From positions 30,961,966 to 31,025,965 of the forward strand of contig OY970830.1 in the NCBI GenBank assembly GCA_963853835.1: a stretch of 64,000 nucleotides of DNA. Reading direction: 5' to 3'. The notes under the pieces were generated by a model. It searched no databases. It was not told the DNA's origin and was given only the letters and a program-made list of their open reading frames with translations. This document shows, piece by piece, positions 33,671 through 45,122 of the stretch. Source of the DNA: Calendula officinalis (Eukaryota; Streptophyta; Magnoliopsida; Asterales; Asteraceae). The position numbers and the translations under genes are program-made. Within the stretch, counting starts at the first letter, position 1; the number at the start of each line of letters is the position of its first letter.

Positions 33671-36331
33671 TTAATTTATCAAAATCATTCCAATACTGCT
33701 AACCAAGAAGTTGAATCTTCCTGCATCAAATGCTTTTGTAAAAAGATATGCTAATTGATCATCAGTATGAATTTTAACCACTTTGATTAATTTCTTTTCA
33801 TTGCAATCTCTTATAAAGTGAAATATTATTTCAATGTGTTTGGTTTTAGAGTGTTTTACTAGATTATTCACAATACTAATAGCACTTTGATTATCAATAA
33901 AAATAGGAGTTTTAAAGATAGAGATACCAAAGTCTAGAAGCTGGTTTTGAATCCAGAGTACTTGAGCACAGCAAGCAGATGCAGCTACATATTCTGCTTC
34001 AGCAGTTGATGTTGATACATTTGTTTGCTTCTTACATTGCCATGACACCAGTCTTGATCCAAAGAATTGACATCCACCAGTAGTGGACTTTCTATCTTGA
34101 CATTCACCTCCATAGTCACTATCTGTGTAGGCTATGAGTTCAAAGGGTGAATTATGTGGATACCATAGACCTAGTGATGGTTTGCCTTTCAAGTATCTGA
34201 ATATTCTTTTGACAGCCTGCAAGTGTAATTCTTTAGCTCTTGCTTGATATCTTGCACACACACAAACACTATACATAATGTCAGGTCTTGATGCAGTTAA
34301 GTACATCAAAGAGCCTATCATTGATTTATATAAGTGTTCATCTACATCCTCCCCCTCAACATCTGGATGTAGGTGTTTGTGTGTTTCCATTGGTGTACTT
34401 GCACTTTTGCAGTCTTTCAAATCAAACTTCTCCAAGATGTCTTTGACATATTTTGATTGATTTATCAAAATACCATCTGTTCTTTGACTGACTTGGAGTC
34501 CAAGGAAGAAGTTCATTGGACCCATAGAACTCATCTTGAATTTAATCTGCATCAGTTCTTCAAATTCTTTTCATAATAAATCATTGGTTGAACCAAAGAT
34601 GATATCATCTACATAGATTTGTACCAGTAGAATATCATCTTTGACTTTCTTTGTAAACAAAGTTTTGTCAATGGCTCCTCTTTTAAAGTTGTTCTTCAAT
34701 AGATATGATGATAATGTGTCATACCATGCTCTTGGTGCCTGATGTAGGCCATACAGAGCTTTATCCAGTTTGAACACATAATCACCATGTTTTGGATCTT
34801 CAAAACCTGGAGGTTGGCAGACATAGACCTCTTCTTCAATCTTCCCATATAGGAATGCACTCTTCACATCCATTTGATAGACTTTGAACTTTTTGAATGA
34901 AGCATATGCTAGAAATATTCTTATAGCTTCAATTCTAGCAACAGGAGCATATACTTCATCATAGTATATTCCTTCTTCTTGAGTGTATCCTTGGGCTACA
35001 AGTCTGGCTTTGTTCTTGATCACTATACCTCTTTCATCTTTCTTGTTTCTAAAGATCCATCTTGTTCCAATGGCTCTTTTTCCTTTGGGTAGAGGTACAA
35101 GTGTCCAAACAGCTTATAACTTGAATTGAAGGAGTTCTTCTTGCATTGCCTCAATCCAGTTTGAGTCCTTCATTGCTTGTTGGATCTTCTTTGGTTCATC
35201 CTGAGACAAAAAGCATTCAAACATACATTCATTAGCAATTAGACTTATGTTACAAATGTTTGCAGTTAAACTTTTATTTAATTTGCTTCTTGTTTGCAGT
35301 GGTGAGTTAACATCACTTAGAACAAGGTCTAATGGATGGTTCTTCTGAGTCCTTGTAGTTGTAGCTTTATCAACCACTAGTTGATTTTCAAGATTTGACT
35401 CATTTGTCTCAGGCAGTTGTTCCTCTAGTGATCCTTCATTGTCATTGATGTTTGGTTCATCATCATCTTGGTCAGAGTTACTACTGCTATTGTCTTCATT
35501 GAGATCAGTAGTATTGTTGTTGTTACTGGTATCAGTAGTATCTTGAGAATCTAGGTTATTGTTAGGACCAGTAGTATTTTGAGTACTATTACTGGTACCA
35601 GTAGTATTTGAATTACTACTGTCCTCATTCTCAGAGTTACTACTGGTTCCAGAATTTGAGTTATTACTGTCCTCAGTATTAACTATGGGAGCAGTATTAA
35701 CTATTATGTATCTCATCTCTTCTTGACCAGTATTAACAGATGATGTTCCTTCTTTTTGAGTATGACAATTTGGATCACCTGCATTTAAATTCATGTTAGA
35801 ATTAAAGGATTTGGTTAGATTGTCTATATTAAATAGCCAATCTGGACCATTTCCTTGTTCATTAGAAACATTTTCATTAAAGGATACATTGATGCTTTCT
35901 TCAATTATCCTTAGTCTTTTGTTGAACACTCTGTATGATTTGCTTTGAGTAGAGTATCCCACAAAGATTCCATCATCATCTTTGCAGTCAAACTTACCAA
36001 TTTGTTCTCTTGTAATCAGAATAGTACAAGGACAACCAAATGATTTTAAGAAACTTATGGAAGGTTTTCTTTTGTTAAAAAGTTCATATGGTGTTTTGTA
36101 GTGTGGCTTAACTATTAATACTCTGTTCTGAACATAACATGCAGTATTAACAGCTTCAGCCCAGAAAGTGATTGGTAGTTTTGAATCTGCTAACATTGAT
36201 CTTGCTGCTTCAATGATGGTTCTATTTCTTTTTTCAGCTACACCATTTTGTTGAGGAGTTCTAGGTGAGCTGTATTGCCTGTCAATACCTTTAAGATCAC
36301 AAAAGTTAATTAAGTTAGCATTTTTAAATTC
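33671..36331 (-). pseudogene. pol: Copia copy 2 pol fragment (integrase remainder, RT, RNase H)
   Basis: Begins inside the integrase core (TEFKNANLINFC...PRTPQQNGVAE) because the upstream part is deleted. RT (QMDVKSAFLYG, YVDD) and RNase H (YTDSDYGG, STAEAEYVAASACCAQVLW) follow, ending FLVSSIGMILIN. Stops replace sense codons near 35114 and 34571. Where copy 1 has stops at 8422 and 8038, this copy reads through, so the two copies broke independently. Confidence 0.9.
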
Positions 36332-36352
36332 TGTGCAGAGCATTCAGATCCC
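36332..36352. other. Inverted 21-bp filler at the internal deletion of Copia copy 2
   Basis: TGTGCAGAGCATTCAGATCC plus one C is the reverse complement of 11191-11211 in copy 1 (start of the protease region), while both neighbours keep normal orientation. It joins the integrase core to gag coiled-coil sequence. Confidence 0.85.
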
Positions 36353-38095
36353 AGAAGTAGGAAGATTCATTTGGACTTTGTGCTGTGTGAAAACTTATAT
36401 CAATTGATTTTGGAGATTCAATTTGGTAAGGGGAGACTGTAAATTCAATTGATTGATCATCATCAGAAGAATCATTTGATTCAGATGTTTCATTATGTGA
36501 TTCAGTTTGATTTTCAGTTTTTAATTCATTAATGATTCTTTCTGAACTGTCTTTAAGTGGAGGAATGAATTTATATGGAGGTGGTACAGTATGATATCCC
36601 ACCCCATGGACAACTTTTTCTGTAGTTTGATTGTTAGTTAGTTCATCATGAATTTTAGTACTTCTTTCAAACTTTTTAATTGTCAATTTATTTTGTTCAA
36701 TTTCAAGTTGACATTCTTCTAATTTACTTGTTAATTCTTTATTTTTTAATTCATAGAACTCTTTCTCATCTACAGCTTGAAGTAATTCTTCCTTTATCCA
36801 TTGATCTATCATCTGGTACACCTTTATCTGATGTTCTTGATCAGTAATCACACCATCAAATTCATGATTTCTTCTTACTGCTTTTGCTAAATCTTCACTT
36901 AATTTAGTGTTTTCTTTTTCTAAGTTTTTAACAATTTTAGTACATTCAGAAGTACAAGGTTTAGGTTTTACCTCAGATTTGTTGTCAGTAAAACCATGAG
37001 AGCTTGATTTTGAGCATGCTCTTCTGCTTGGAAGCTCCAATCATAGCCTTGTCCTTGTTGTGAAACAAGAGCAGTTGATTTTGATCTTTTGTCTGGCTGA
37101 GGACATTCTTTTGCAAAGTGACCAAGGTTGTTACAGTTGTAACATTTTACTTTAGTTTTGTCAAATCCAGCTTTGTCACCTTTGTTGAAGTTGAGACTTG
37201 TCCTACCAGTCCTTTTTAAGAATCTTTTGGTCCTTAGGCTCAGCATAGCCATCTGCCATTTAAGATCCATCTCCTCAAGATCATCTGGATTCAATTGTTC
37301 CAAGTCATCACTAATCAGTGCAGTATGCACATGACTAGTGAAAAAGGATTCTCTTGCAGCATCCTCAGAATCTGCAGCCTTTCCTGTGGAGGTTTCTTGA
37401 CCTTGACCTGTACTAGATACAAATGCAGCATTATTAGAAGAAATAGAAGGGTTCTTTTGATTTACCTCAGTTTCAAATACTCTGAGATCATTGTAGAGTT
37501 CATCTAACTCCTTTTCTTCTAGTGCATCTCTTTGTCTATATACCACTGTATACATGGCCCATTCTTCACTAAGAGACCTTAGGAACTTCATGTTGACATC
37601 TTCTTGATCCATCTTAACCCCAACATGGTTAAGTTCACCAATTAGCTTGTTGAATCTGTCAAACACTTGAGTGAGTGTTTCATTGGGCTTTCCTTTGAAG
37701 TTTTCAAAGTCTTGTTTGAGCACAGACTTCATGTTCCTCTTGGTGCTCTTGGTTCCAACGAATCTCTTCTCCAGTGCTTCCCATAGCACCTTTGCATCAT
37801 CATACTCAACGGAGAGATGTTGATAGTCGTTAGGAATGGCCAGTAGGAGAGTGCTTAGAGCTTTAAGTTCGATTCCTTTGTCTTTCTTCTCCTTCTCACA
37901 TTTAAGTTTGTCTGCCTCAGTTGCAGAGCTGCTTGCTTGACCAGGACCAGTTTTGTTTCCTTCAAGGACAACTTCCCACATGGAATAATCAGTAATAAGC
38001 ATGTATTGCTTAATACGATTCTTCCACATCCCAAAGTTGTTGGGAGTGAGTATAGGGATTTTGTTGGCCTGAGTACTTTCATTATTATCAGTCAT
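36353..38095 (-). pseudogene. gag: Copia copy 2 gag, frameshifted and truncated
   Basis: ATG at 38095 (MTDNNESTQANKIPILT). It has the same Copia Gag region and zinc knuckle CYNCNNLGHFAKEC as copy 1, then a frame change near 37000 (just after AEEHAQNQALM). In the other frame follows a coiled coil (KNLEKENTKLSEDLAK, LEECQLEIEQNKLTIKKFE), ending abruptly at the deletion junction near 36352. The second Cys/His motif and C terminus are missing. Confidence 0.88.
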
Positions 38096-38169
38096 GATTA
38101 ATAATGTGTGTGTTTTAAAGATTAAAACTTTTTGTTGTTCTTAACAAATAGTAGATCTAGAACCAATAT

Positions 38170-38181
38170 GCTCTGATACCA
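38170..38181 (-). other. Primer-binding site, initiator tRNA-Met, copy 2
   Basis: The minus strand reads TGGTATCAGAGC, two bases after the 5' LTR, as in copy 1. Confidence 0.9.
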
Positions 38182-38183
38182 CT

Positions 38184-38800
38184 TGTCAGGATCGATTAAC
38201 TATGAAGAAGTTAATAAACACCTTAGATCTAATTGATAATAGAAGTTGCAGCGGATCAACACTATATCAATATATTAAGAACAATGAACTGTAAACAATA
38301 AACGAAAATATTAAGAACACGGTTTCACAAAAAGCTTCAATGTATATTATCGAGTTAACAATACACACGTACGTTTACAATTCATAAGGAACTATTTATA
38401 ATAGTCCTTGAAGCTAAACTATTTACCCTAGTTATTCTAGGACTTGATTTACATTCGAAATATAAAGATATACATTGAATTACATTCTATAACTATCTCT
38501 ACGAAGATCTCGGACTCGATATACTCCATATACGCTCATCAGTAGTATTCTGCAATCACCAGTAGTAAATAAGTGACATCAGTAGTAAACCTGGGGATCA
38601 GTAGTAAGTCCAGATACATCGTCAGTAGTAACTACTATTGATCAGTAGTATCTTCAATAAGCCTTGATCAGTAGTAACTAAGTTATAGACTTCACTGGTA
38701 TCAACTTCATCAGTAATATGTTTCTGCCCCATCAGTACTAAGCATGACCAGTACTAACTGCAGCATCAGTATCAAATTGATCTGTGATTTTGTTCCAACA
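38184..38800 (-). repeat. 5' LTR of Copia copy 2
   Basis: 617 bp. TATA box near 38393-38401; first upstream exact CAGTAGTA at 38540, 139 bp away. TSD AAAAT follows. Confidence 0.94.
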
Positions 38801-38805
38801 AAAAT

Positions 38806-39395
38806 ATTTGAACCCTATAACAAAATTGAATACCAGTATGAATTAATAATATAAACTTTGTATATGAAATTTACCAATATAAAAAAATTTGTATTCCATA
38901 CTTTACATTACTAAATTTTAGATTTTTATTCCATAAATACTAAGAACGCAAAGTGAGATTTTGATTGATCTGATTTATGATTAAACTTTTTTCTAACTAA
39001 AATTTATTTAATTTAAAATGGCTTACATCCAAAACTTTAACATTAGAGAGTGATTTTTACACCACAATTTTTAATGCATCTACTACAATTTATGCTTGAT
39101 ATATTTGTACAGTTAACTGTAAAACTTGTAGAGTGTGATATAAGAAGTAAAAATTGTAGTAAAGAAATGAATTGCCTTTGACATTGTTCATTTGTCCTTT
39201 CGAATTAGGAATTTTGTACTTCAACAGTTGTCGGTTACACGTTCACATGGAATGTAAAAGACGTACACATTTTCAACTCCTTTCTATTATAAATATACAC
39301 ACACGTGGTTTTCAATTTTCATAGCAACTGGAATTTCATTTACAAACAAACAAAAAAAAGCCTTAATTATTCACATTATATTCTTACAACAAAAT
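38806..39395 (+). promoter_or_regulatory. Promoter region of the steroid-reductase-like gene
   Basis: No ORF. TATTATAAATATA (39285-39297) is a convincing TATA box about 100 bp before the ATG, with a G-box core CACGTG at 39302-39307 just after it. The Copia insertion ends about 590 bp upstream of the ATG, so distal control elements may have been displaced. Confidence 0.55.
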
Positions 39396-40981
39396 ATGAA
39401 GATAGGAAATTTTATGTTCGATGAACCATCAATTTGGGTCACGGTGGCAACGGTTGTGACTTTAATATCAACGGTTTATTTAGGGTTTGCTGAGATTATA
39501 GGAAATCATCTTCAATATTCTAAGTTTGCAAATTCCAGCAGAAAACCGTCAGGTATTAAGTTACCAAGTAGATCAGGTATGTTGATGCTTTACACGCCGC
39601 CGTTACTCGCCGGAGTTGTTTCATTTTTGGTGTTTCCCGGCGGCGGTTTCAGATTCCTTTTGCTCAAGTTTGGCGTTACCCTTCATTTTCTCAAGAGAGA
39701 TTTTGAGGTAATAATTAGTTGATCTTTAAGTTATTTTGTTTTAATATATGTTTAGAATGGATGTTTTTAGGAAAGCTTATTTAAAAAACTTATGTTTATT
39801 AGCTTATAAGGTTATTTAAATTAATATTTTTTTTTACTAAATAAAATGTTTGATTCCGCTTATATTATGTTATAAAATTACTAAAAGAGGGTTATGGATA
39901 GTTAGTGGCAAAAAATTATAATGATGGTTAAATTAGATTAATTGGATAGTTAGTGGTAAATGAGTCTCACACATTTTGAATAAAGTGGAGTTAATGATGT
40001 TTAGAAGTAAAAAGTAAGGTTAAATGGGTCATTTCACTTTGTTAAAGTACATAGTTAGTGGCTGAGAGTCCCACTATTTTTTGTCAAATAAGGTAAATTT
40101 TCAAAGTGTATCACTTATTTTGAATCACCAAGAAAAGAAAGTGTATCAGTCATTTTGAATCGGAGGAAGTATATTACTCTTGGAAACAGAACATATTTCA
40201 ATAAAGTTTGTACCTAAATTATTCTATATTTACGTGGATTGTAAATCAATGATTGAACTAACAATTAAACAATAACAAGTAAGAATTGGAAGATTGAGAT
40301 GATGAGATTTTGAGAGAAAACTAAGAACACACACTTTGTATTAGATGGGGAAGTTACAATTAGGCAAAGGTTAAGTCTAATTAGCTTAGACCTAGCTAGG
40401 TATTTATACTAAGGCTTAATTTCGTCTAATTACACATTAGTCCCTAGACTATTGGTTACAACAAATATGACCCAACAATTTATAACTTCTTTTTACTATG
40501 TGGCTTGCAGGTTCTATACGTTCACAAATATAGTGGTGGAATGATTCTAGGATCCATCATTCTCATTTCCATGTTTTATTTCTACGTTGCCACAAGCATG
40601 ATATTTGTTCATTATATGACCCTCAACCTCGAAGAACCATCTATCGATCTAAAATACATCGGTTTGACCATGTTTTTAGTCGGTATCATCGGCAACTTTT
40701 ATCACCACAATCTCTTGTCAAAACTAAGGAAGAACGATGAAAAAGAATACACGATTCCTCATGGTGGACTATTTGATTTGGTTATTTGTCCTCACTATTT
40801 CTTTGAAATCGTGATCTTTTGGGGGTTGGCTTTCGTTAGTCAAACGCCGTTGGGTTTTGCAATCGCTCTTGGCGACTCGTGTTACTTGATCGGGAGAAGT
40901 TACGAGACAAGAAAATGGTATTTGAATAAGTTTGAAGATTTCCCTAGAAACATCAAGTGTGTGATCCCATATGTGTTTTGA
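39396..40981 (+). CDS. 3-oxo-5-alpha-steroid 4-dehydrogenase (steroid 5-alpha-reductase) family protein
   Basis: Two exons, 39396-39707 and 40511-40981, join in phase 0 to give 260 residues, close to the roughly 260-270 usual for plant members. Hydrophobic segments occupy most of the protein, as expected of an ER membrane enzyme with six or seven spans. The C-terminal domain shows the family signature: GNFYHHNLLSKLR, then YTIPHGGLFDLVICPHYFFE, then SYETRKWYLNKFEDFP and a hydrophobic end IPYVF. Such enzymes reduce the 4,5 double bond of 3-oxo steroids with NADPH; DET2 does this in brassinosteroid synthesis. This protein looks more like the DET2-related branch (such as At5g16010) than DET2 itself, so the substrate is unknown. 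The intron contains a MITE and a solo LTR. Confidence 0.88.
39905..40170. mobile_element. MITE, truncated copy of the 1842-2159 family
   Basis: Aligns by eye to the reverse complement of 1842-2159 and ends TTTGAATCGGAGGAAGTA. The left 50 bp or so, including its terminal repeat, are missing or too diverged. It lies in the intron of the steroid-reductase-like gene. Confidence 0.7.
40233..40477 (-). mobile_element. Small solo LTR (TRIM- or Copia-like) in intron
   Basis: The minus strand starts TGTTGGGTCATATTTG and has a TATA box (AGTATAAATACC). It is flanked by ATTTA at 40228-40232 and 40478-40482. The far end reads CCACG rather than ending in CA, so one terminal base may have changed. 245 bp, no internal region. 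Confidence 0.7.
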
Positions 40982-42632
40982 ATATCGATCTTTATGTTAG
41001 GAATTATAGTTTGAATTTTGAGATTGTTTTGTATTTGTAATTGATTGTTGTATTGTTTACCGTTTCAACATATATTTTTTTAAAAGAGTATTCGTGTTAG
41101 GTTCTCGTGAGGTGGCCGAGATTTATGCAACCTAACGTTGATGTGACCGTTTTCGAACCTTCCAATGACCATCCCGTGACCTATAAATTATCATTTCACA
41201 CACTCTTACCCAAAGTTCTCAATAACCTGACACGTGATGTAAAACGATAAATTTGTATATAAATTATACTTGTTTTATAATTATTGAAACAAAGATGGAT
41301 AAACACATAATTAAAAATTTATTAACATATAACTATCATCAATTTTTTTTCTTCTTTTTTGGCATATTCAACCATTCTTATAACTTAATAATTATATATT
41401 TGACCAATATAGCTTAGTTACACGCCTAAAAAACATAACTCATTACATGTAATAATGAGCCAAGTTAGACATAAACAAATATCAAGCCTTAACCTATGAT
41501 GTGACGACATGATCAAGTTTTAAACATTTGCACCAAGATTAATATTCTGATTTAGCGTATTATTCACAACAAGTTACCAATTAAGCTGAACCTCCGAAGG
41601 AATATAACTTGCCTTTTACGAGACCTTAGCTCTTGGTGGAACATTGACTAGATGAGATTTCAATCTCTTTTGGATGTCTTTGATTGGCTTGCAGACAACA
41701 ACATAACGGGAGCAGCCAAAAAAGGTTATGTTACATTTACTTGTGGATTATTTGGAGGAAGTGGAACGGAAAGATTTGGAAGAATTTAAATGTTCTACAA
41801 AGGGTGGATATATTCAGACGATTTGGATCAAATATAAAGCTCCCTCTTGTAATCTAGATAATAAGTGGTCCATTTGGTGTAATGATTATATGTCTTGTTT
41901 TTTACTTTGTTTGTTGTTCGCTTTGCCTAGCATCTTACTAGGTGTTTTCTGTTAAAAAATAAAGTTTTAAACATTTGCAAGCAGTAGTAAAACTAAGACA
42001 AACTTTTTAGAACTTACCATTAGATGATCATAAGGTAATTTACACTTTCGGTATTTTCATTGAGTTTTGTTTAGGTTTTATTCTTTATGAATTATGTAAT
42101 TGTTACCATATTTGAAATTTGTATCCGTTATACGGCTGGCTCAACCCTTAATTTGCATGGAAGTCACGATAACCTTCTATGGAAACTCAAATTTGCAACT
42201 CGCGACTGCACGGAGCTCGTGAAAATATGGAGAAATTGTGACATGTTTTACGCCATGAATCTCCGAGAATTTTGTGTCTGAGAAACACAAGATCCGAATT
42301 CACAGGCTAACTATTGAACAATGTCATTTCCACAAATAGAGCGATAGAGAATTGAGTCGAGAAAATTTGGGGAAAAAAAGTTAGAGACACAATTACGAAG
42401 ATGTAAGAAGAAGAAGAAGAAATAAACGATGAATTTGTTGTGAACCAGTGTGGAATTGTGTAAGTTTTGTCAATAAAAAGGATCAATAATTGTCATCGGA
42501 ATGGGATTAAGGCGGTGGTGATTTAGAGCTGGCTCAACAGGAAGCGAGCTCTGATTTTTCTGCGAGAAGAAGAAGAAGAATCGTATCGAAATCCTCTGGA
42601 AGAATTCGTAGGGTTTCGTTGAAGTTTCAAAA
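40982..42632. other. Spacer and myosin 5' region
   Basis: Starts with the 3' UTR of the reductase-like gene (to perhaps 41090). A truncated LINE lies at 41533-41961. From about 42280 to 42632 the sequence is probably myosin promoter and 5' UTR: purine-rich GAAGAAGAAG runs just before the ATG, typical of plant leaders. I see no convincing TATA box. Confidence 0.5.
41533..41961 (+). mobile_element. 5'-truncated LINE (3' end only)
   Basis: An 18-bp direct repeat AAGTTTTAAACATTTGCA flanks it (41515-41532 and 41962-41979). A broken frame reads LWIIWRKWNGKIWKN, the kind of W..W..RN motif found near the end of plant LINE reverse transcriptases. The 3' end is A-rich (GTTAAAAAATA). Confidence 0.7.
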
Positions 42633-45059
42633 ATGGTAGGGAAATCTTCTTATTTCTTCTTTGATTTTGTAATTTTGATTCTGATATTCATGCTAATTGG
42701 TGCAAATGTGTAATCGTATGTTTATTGTATTACTTAATGAGGGTTAGATATAGTAAATTTGGGATACTGAGTGTTGTTGTAATGATAAACTCTAATGTAA
42801 TTAGTAGTTTTTGTCCTAAAATAGTACTATTAGTTAGATGATCCGATGAATCTAGGTCCTAATTGTAAGAGATTAAGGACTTGTTAATGGGATGCAAGTA
42901 CATTGTGATATGTATTTAGACAAGTTTAACTGCCAACTTATATGTATTTAGACAAACATACATGAATGATACATATATGTGCATACATGTGTAAATAGAT
43001 ACATAATTATGTATATATATATGACTGTACAACAGAGTACTGCAGTGAATATCATAGTAGGATCTCATGTATGGGTTGAAGATTTAGCAGAAGCATGGAT
43101 TGGTGGGACAGTAACAAAGATTACTGGTCAAGAAGCTGAAATCGAGACTCATGGTTCTAAAGGCCTCAAAAAGGTTAAAAAATAACTTAAAAAACCACAA
43201 TGTTTTTTAATGATATATTTCGACTAAATGTTGTATAACATCATTACAATTTTTTTTAGGTTGTTGCTAAGTTATCAAATGTATATCCAAAGGATATGGA
43301 AGCACCAGCTGGCGGTGTTGATGACATGACAAAACTATCTTATTTACATGAGCCAGGAGTTGTGCAGAACTTAAGAAGCAGATATGAACTCAATGAAATT
43401 TATGTAAGTAACCTTTTAATGTTAAAAATCTATGACTGATGAGGTTAGTAGGGATTACCTATGTATATATAGGTAAATATCACCTAAACATGAAGATGGG
43501 CTACTACAACCAAGCCCAAGTTGTCATCGCCTATCCAAGTTGTCAGCGCTTGTCACGCCTGTCAAAGTTGTCAGCGCCTGTCCAAGTTGTCATCGCCTAT
43601 CCAAGTTGTCAGCGCCTGTTGCCAGCGCCTGTCCAAGTTGCCAGCGCCTGTCAAAGTTGCCAGCGCCTGTCCAAGTTGTCAGCGCCTGTCAAAGTTGTCA
43701 GCGCCTGTCCAAGTTGTCGGCGCCTGTCTAAGTTGTCAGCGCCTGTCCAAATGGTCAGCGCTGTCAAATTGCCAGCACGCCTGTCAAGTTGTTAGCGCCT
43801 GTCCAAATGGTTAGCACCTGTCCAAATGGTAATGGTCAGCGCCTGTCAAGTTGCCATCGTCCGTCTTATTGGCTGACGTCCAGTCATAATGACACTTCAT
43901 GACTGCTTTATTGCAGTCATAATAGTAAGGCGTTACACGATCATTGACGTCCTCATAATAGCACTTCATGACCGCTTTATTACAGTCATAATGAGTCAAC
44001 GTTCCATATACCTGCCATATAAATACATGGCCCAACTCATTGTCGAAGACAGACTGAGACAGAAAAGAAGCCTAAAACACAGAGTTAACTTACACTCACT
44101 TTCACCTTCGCACTCAACCTCGATCACCCTAGGTTCGCCAAGAACTTGTTGGGTCTGCACTGTGATCATCACAGGAGATCCAAGGTTGACGTCGCCTAAT
44201 CTTCGTGTTTGACAATCGTTGCTCGAACAATGACTATTTTGTTTATTATTAAACCATTATTACAGACTTACACTGGAAATATTCTAATTGCAATAAATCC
44301 GTTCCAAAAATTACCTCATTTGTATGGTGGTCATATGATGGATGAATATAAAGGAGCACCCTTTGGAGAATTGAGCCCCCATGTATTTGCAGTTGCTGAT
44401 GTGTCTTACAGGTCATTGTCATTTCTTCAAATACGAAAATTTGCATTTTAGGGTAATATATTATGCTTATTTTCTCTAATTTCAAGAATATACTACTCTA
44501 AACTATTCACTTAAGGTAACATTTCTGGTAAAATATCCAAAGATATCGATCTTAACCAGTTAAAGCTCCAATATATTTCATGTCGTGTGTCTGTCTATGC
44601 AGCTGTTTGTGCTCACAAAATTTTCACATGTGGAGTTTTAACTGATTAAAATGTATAATTTTGGTTTTTTACCTTTAAATGTTACCTGAATTGAATAGTT
44701 TATGGTGGTAAATTCCTGAAATTAGAGAAAAGAATAGTATGCTACCTAGATTGAGAAAACAAGCATGGTATTTTACCTCATTATGCAGTTTTGTAATTAA
44801 TATTTTTTATTCTTAAATTAGGGCTATGGTAAATGAGGGAAGAAGCAATTCGATTTTGGTTAGTGGTGAAAGTGGAGCAGGTAAAACTGAGACAACAAAA
44901 ATGCTCATGAGATATCTTGCTTATTTGGGTGGAAGGAAAGTTACTGAAGGCCGTACAGTTGAACAACAAGTTCTAGAAGTATGATACATGACGTATAGTT
45001 CTATTTATAACTAATTACTTAATTATAATTAATCTGTAGTTTATGTCATTAATATTATC

Positions 45060-45122
<63 letters not shown>

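Larger units (their letters stand above)
16171..38800 (-). mobile_element. Copia (Sirevirus-like) copy 2, deleted and split by an Athila element
   Basis: Same family as copy 1, minus strand, with 617-bp LTRs and target duplication AAAAT (16166-16170, 38801-38805). The LTRs differ at about 8 sites. The interior is interrupted at 18347-31047 by a Gypsy/Athila insertion. A further deletion of about 1.67 kb, relative to copy 1, removes the end of gag, the protease and the first part of integrase. The third ORF and pol carry additional stops and frameshifts, so this copy is non-autonomous. Confidence 0.93.

Noticed and set aside
41728..41955. Open frame of 75 codons as an independent gene
   Set aside because: Lies wholly inside the truncated LINE and is in the wrong frame for part of it.
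43439..43814. Three overlapping open frames of 60-118 codons
   Set aside because: They only translate the 19-bp minisatellite, whose unit length leaves all frames open; no other sign of coding.
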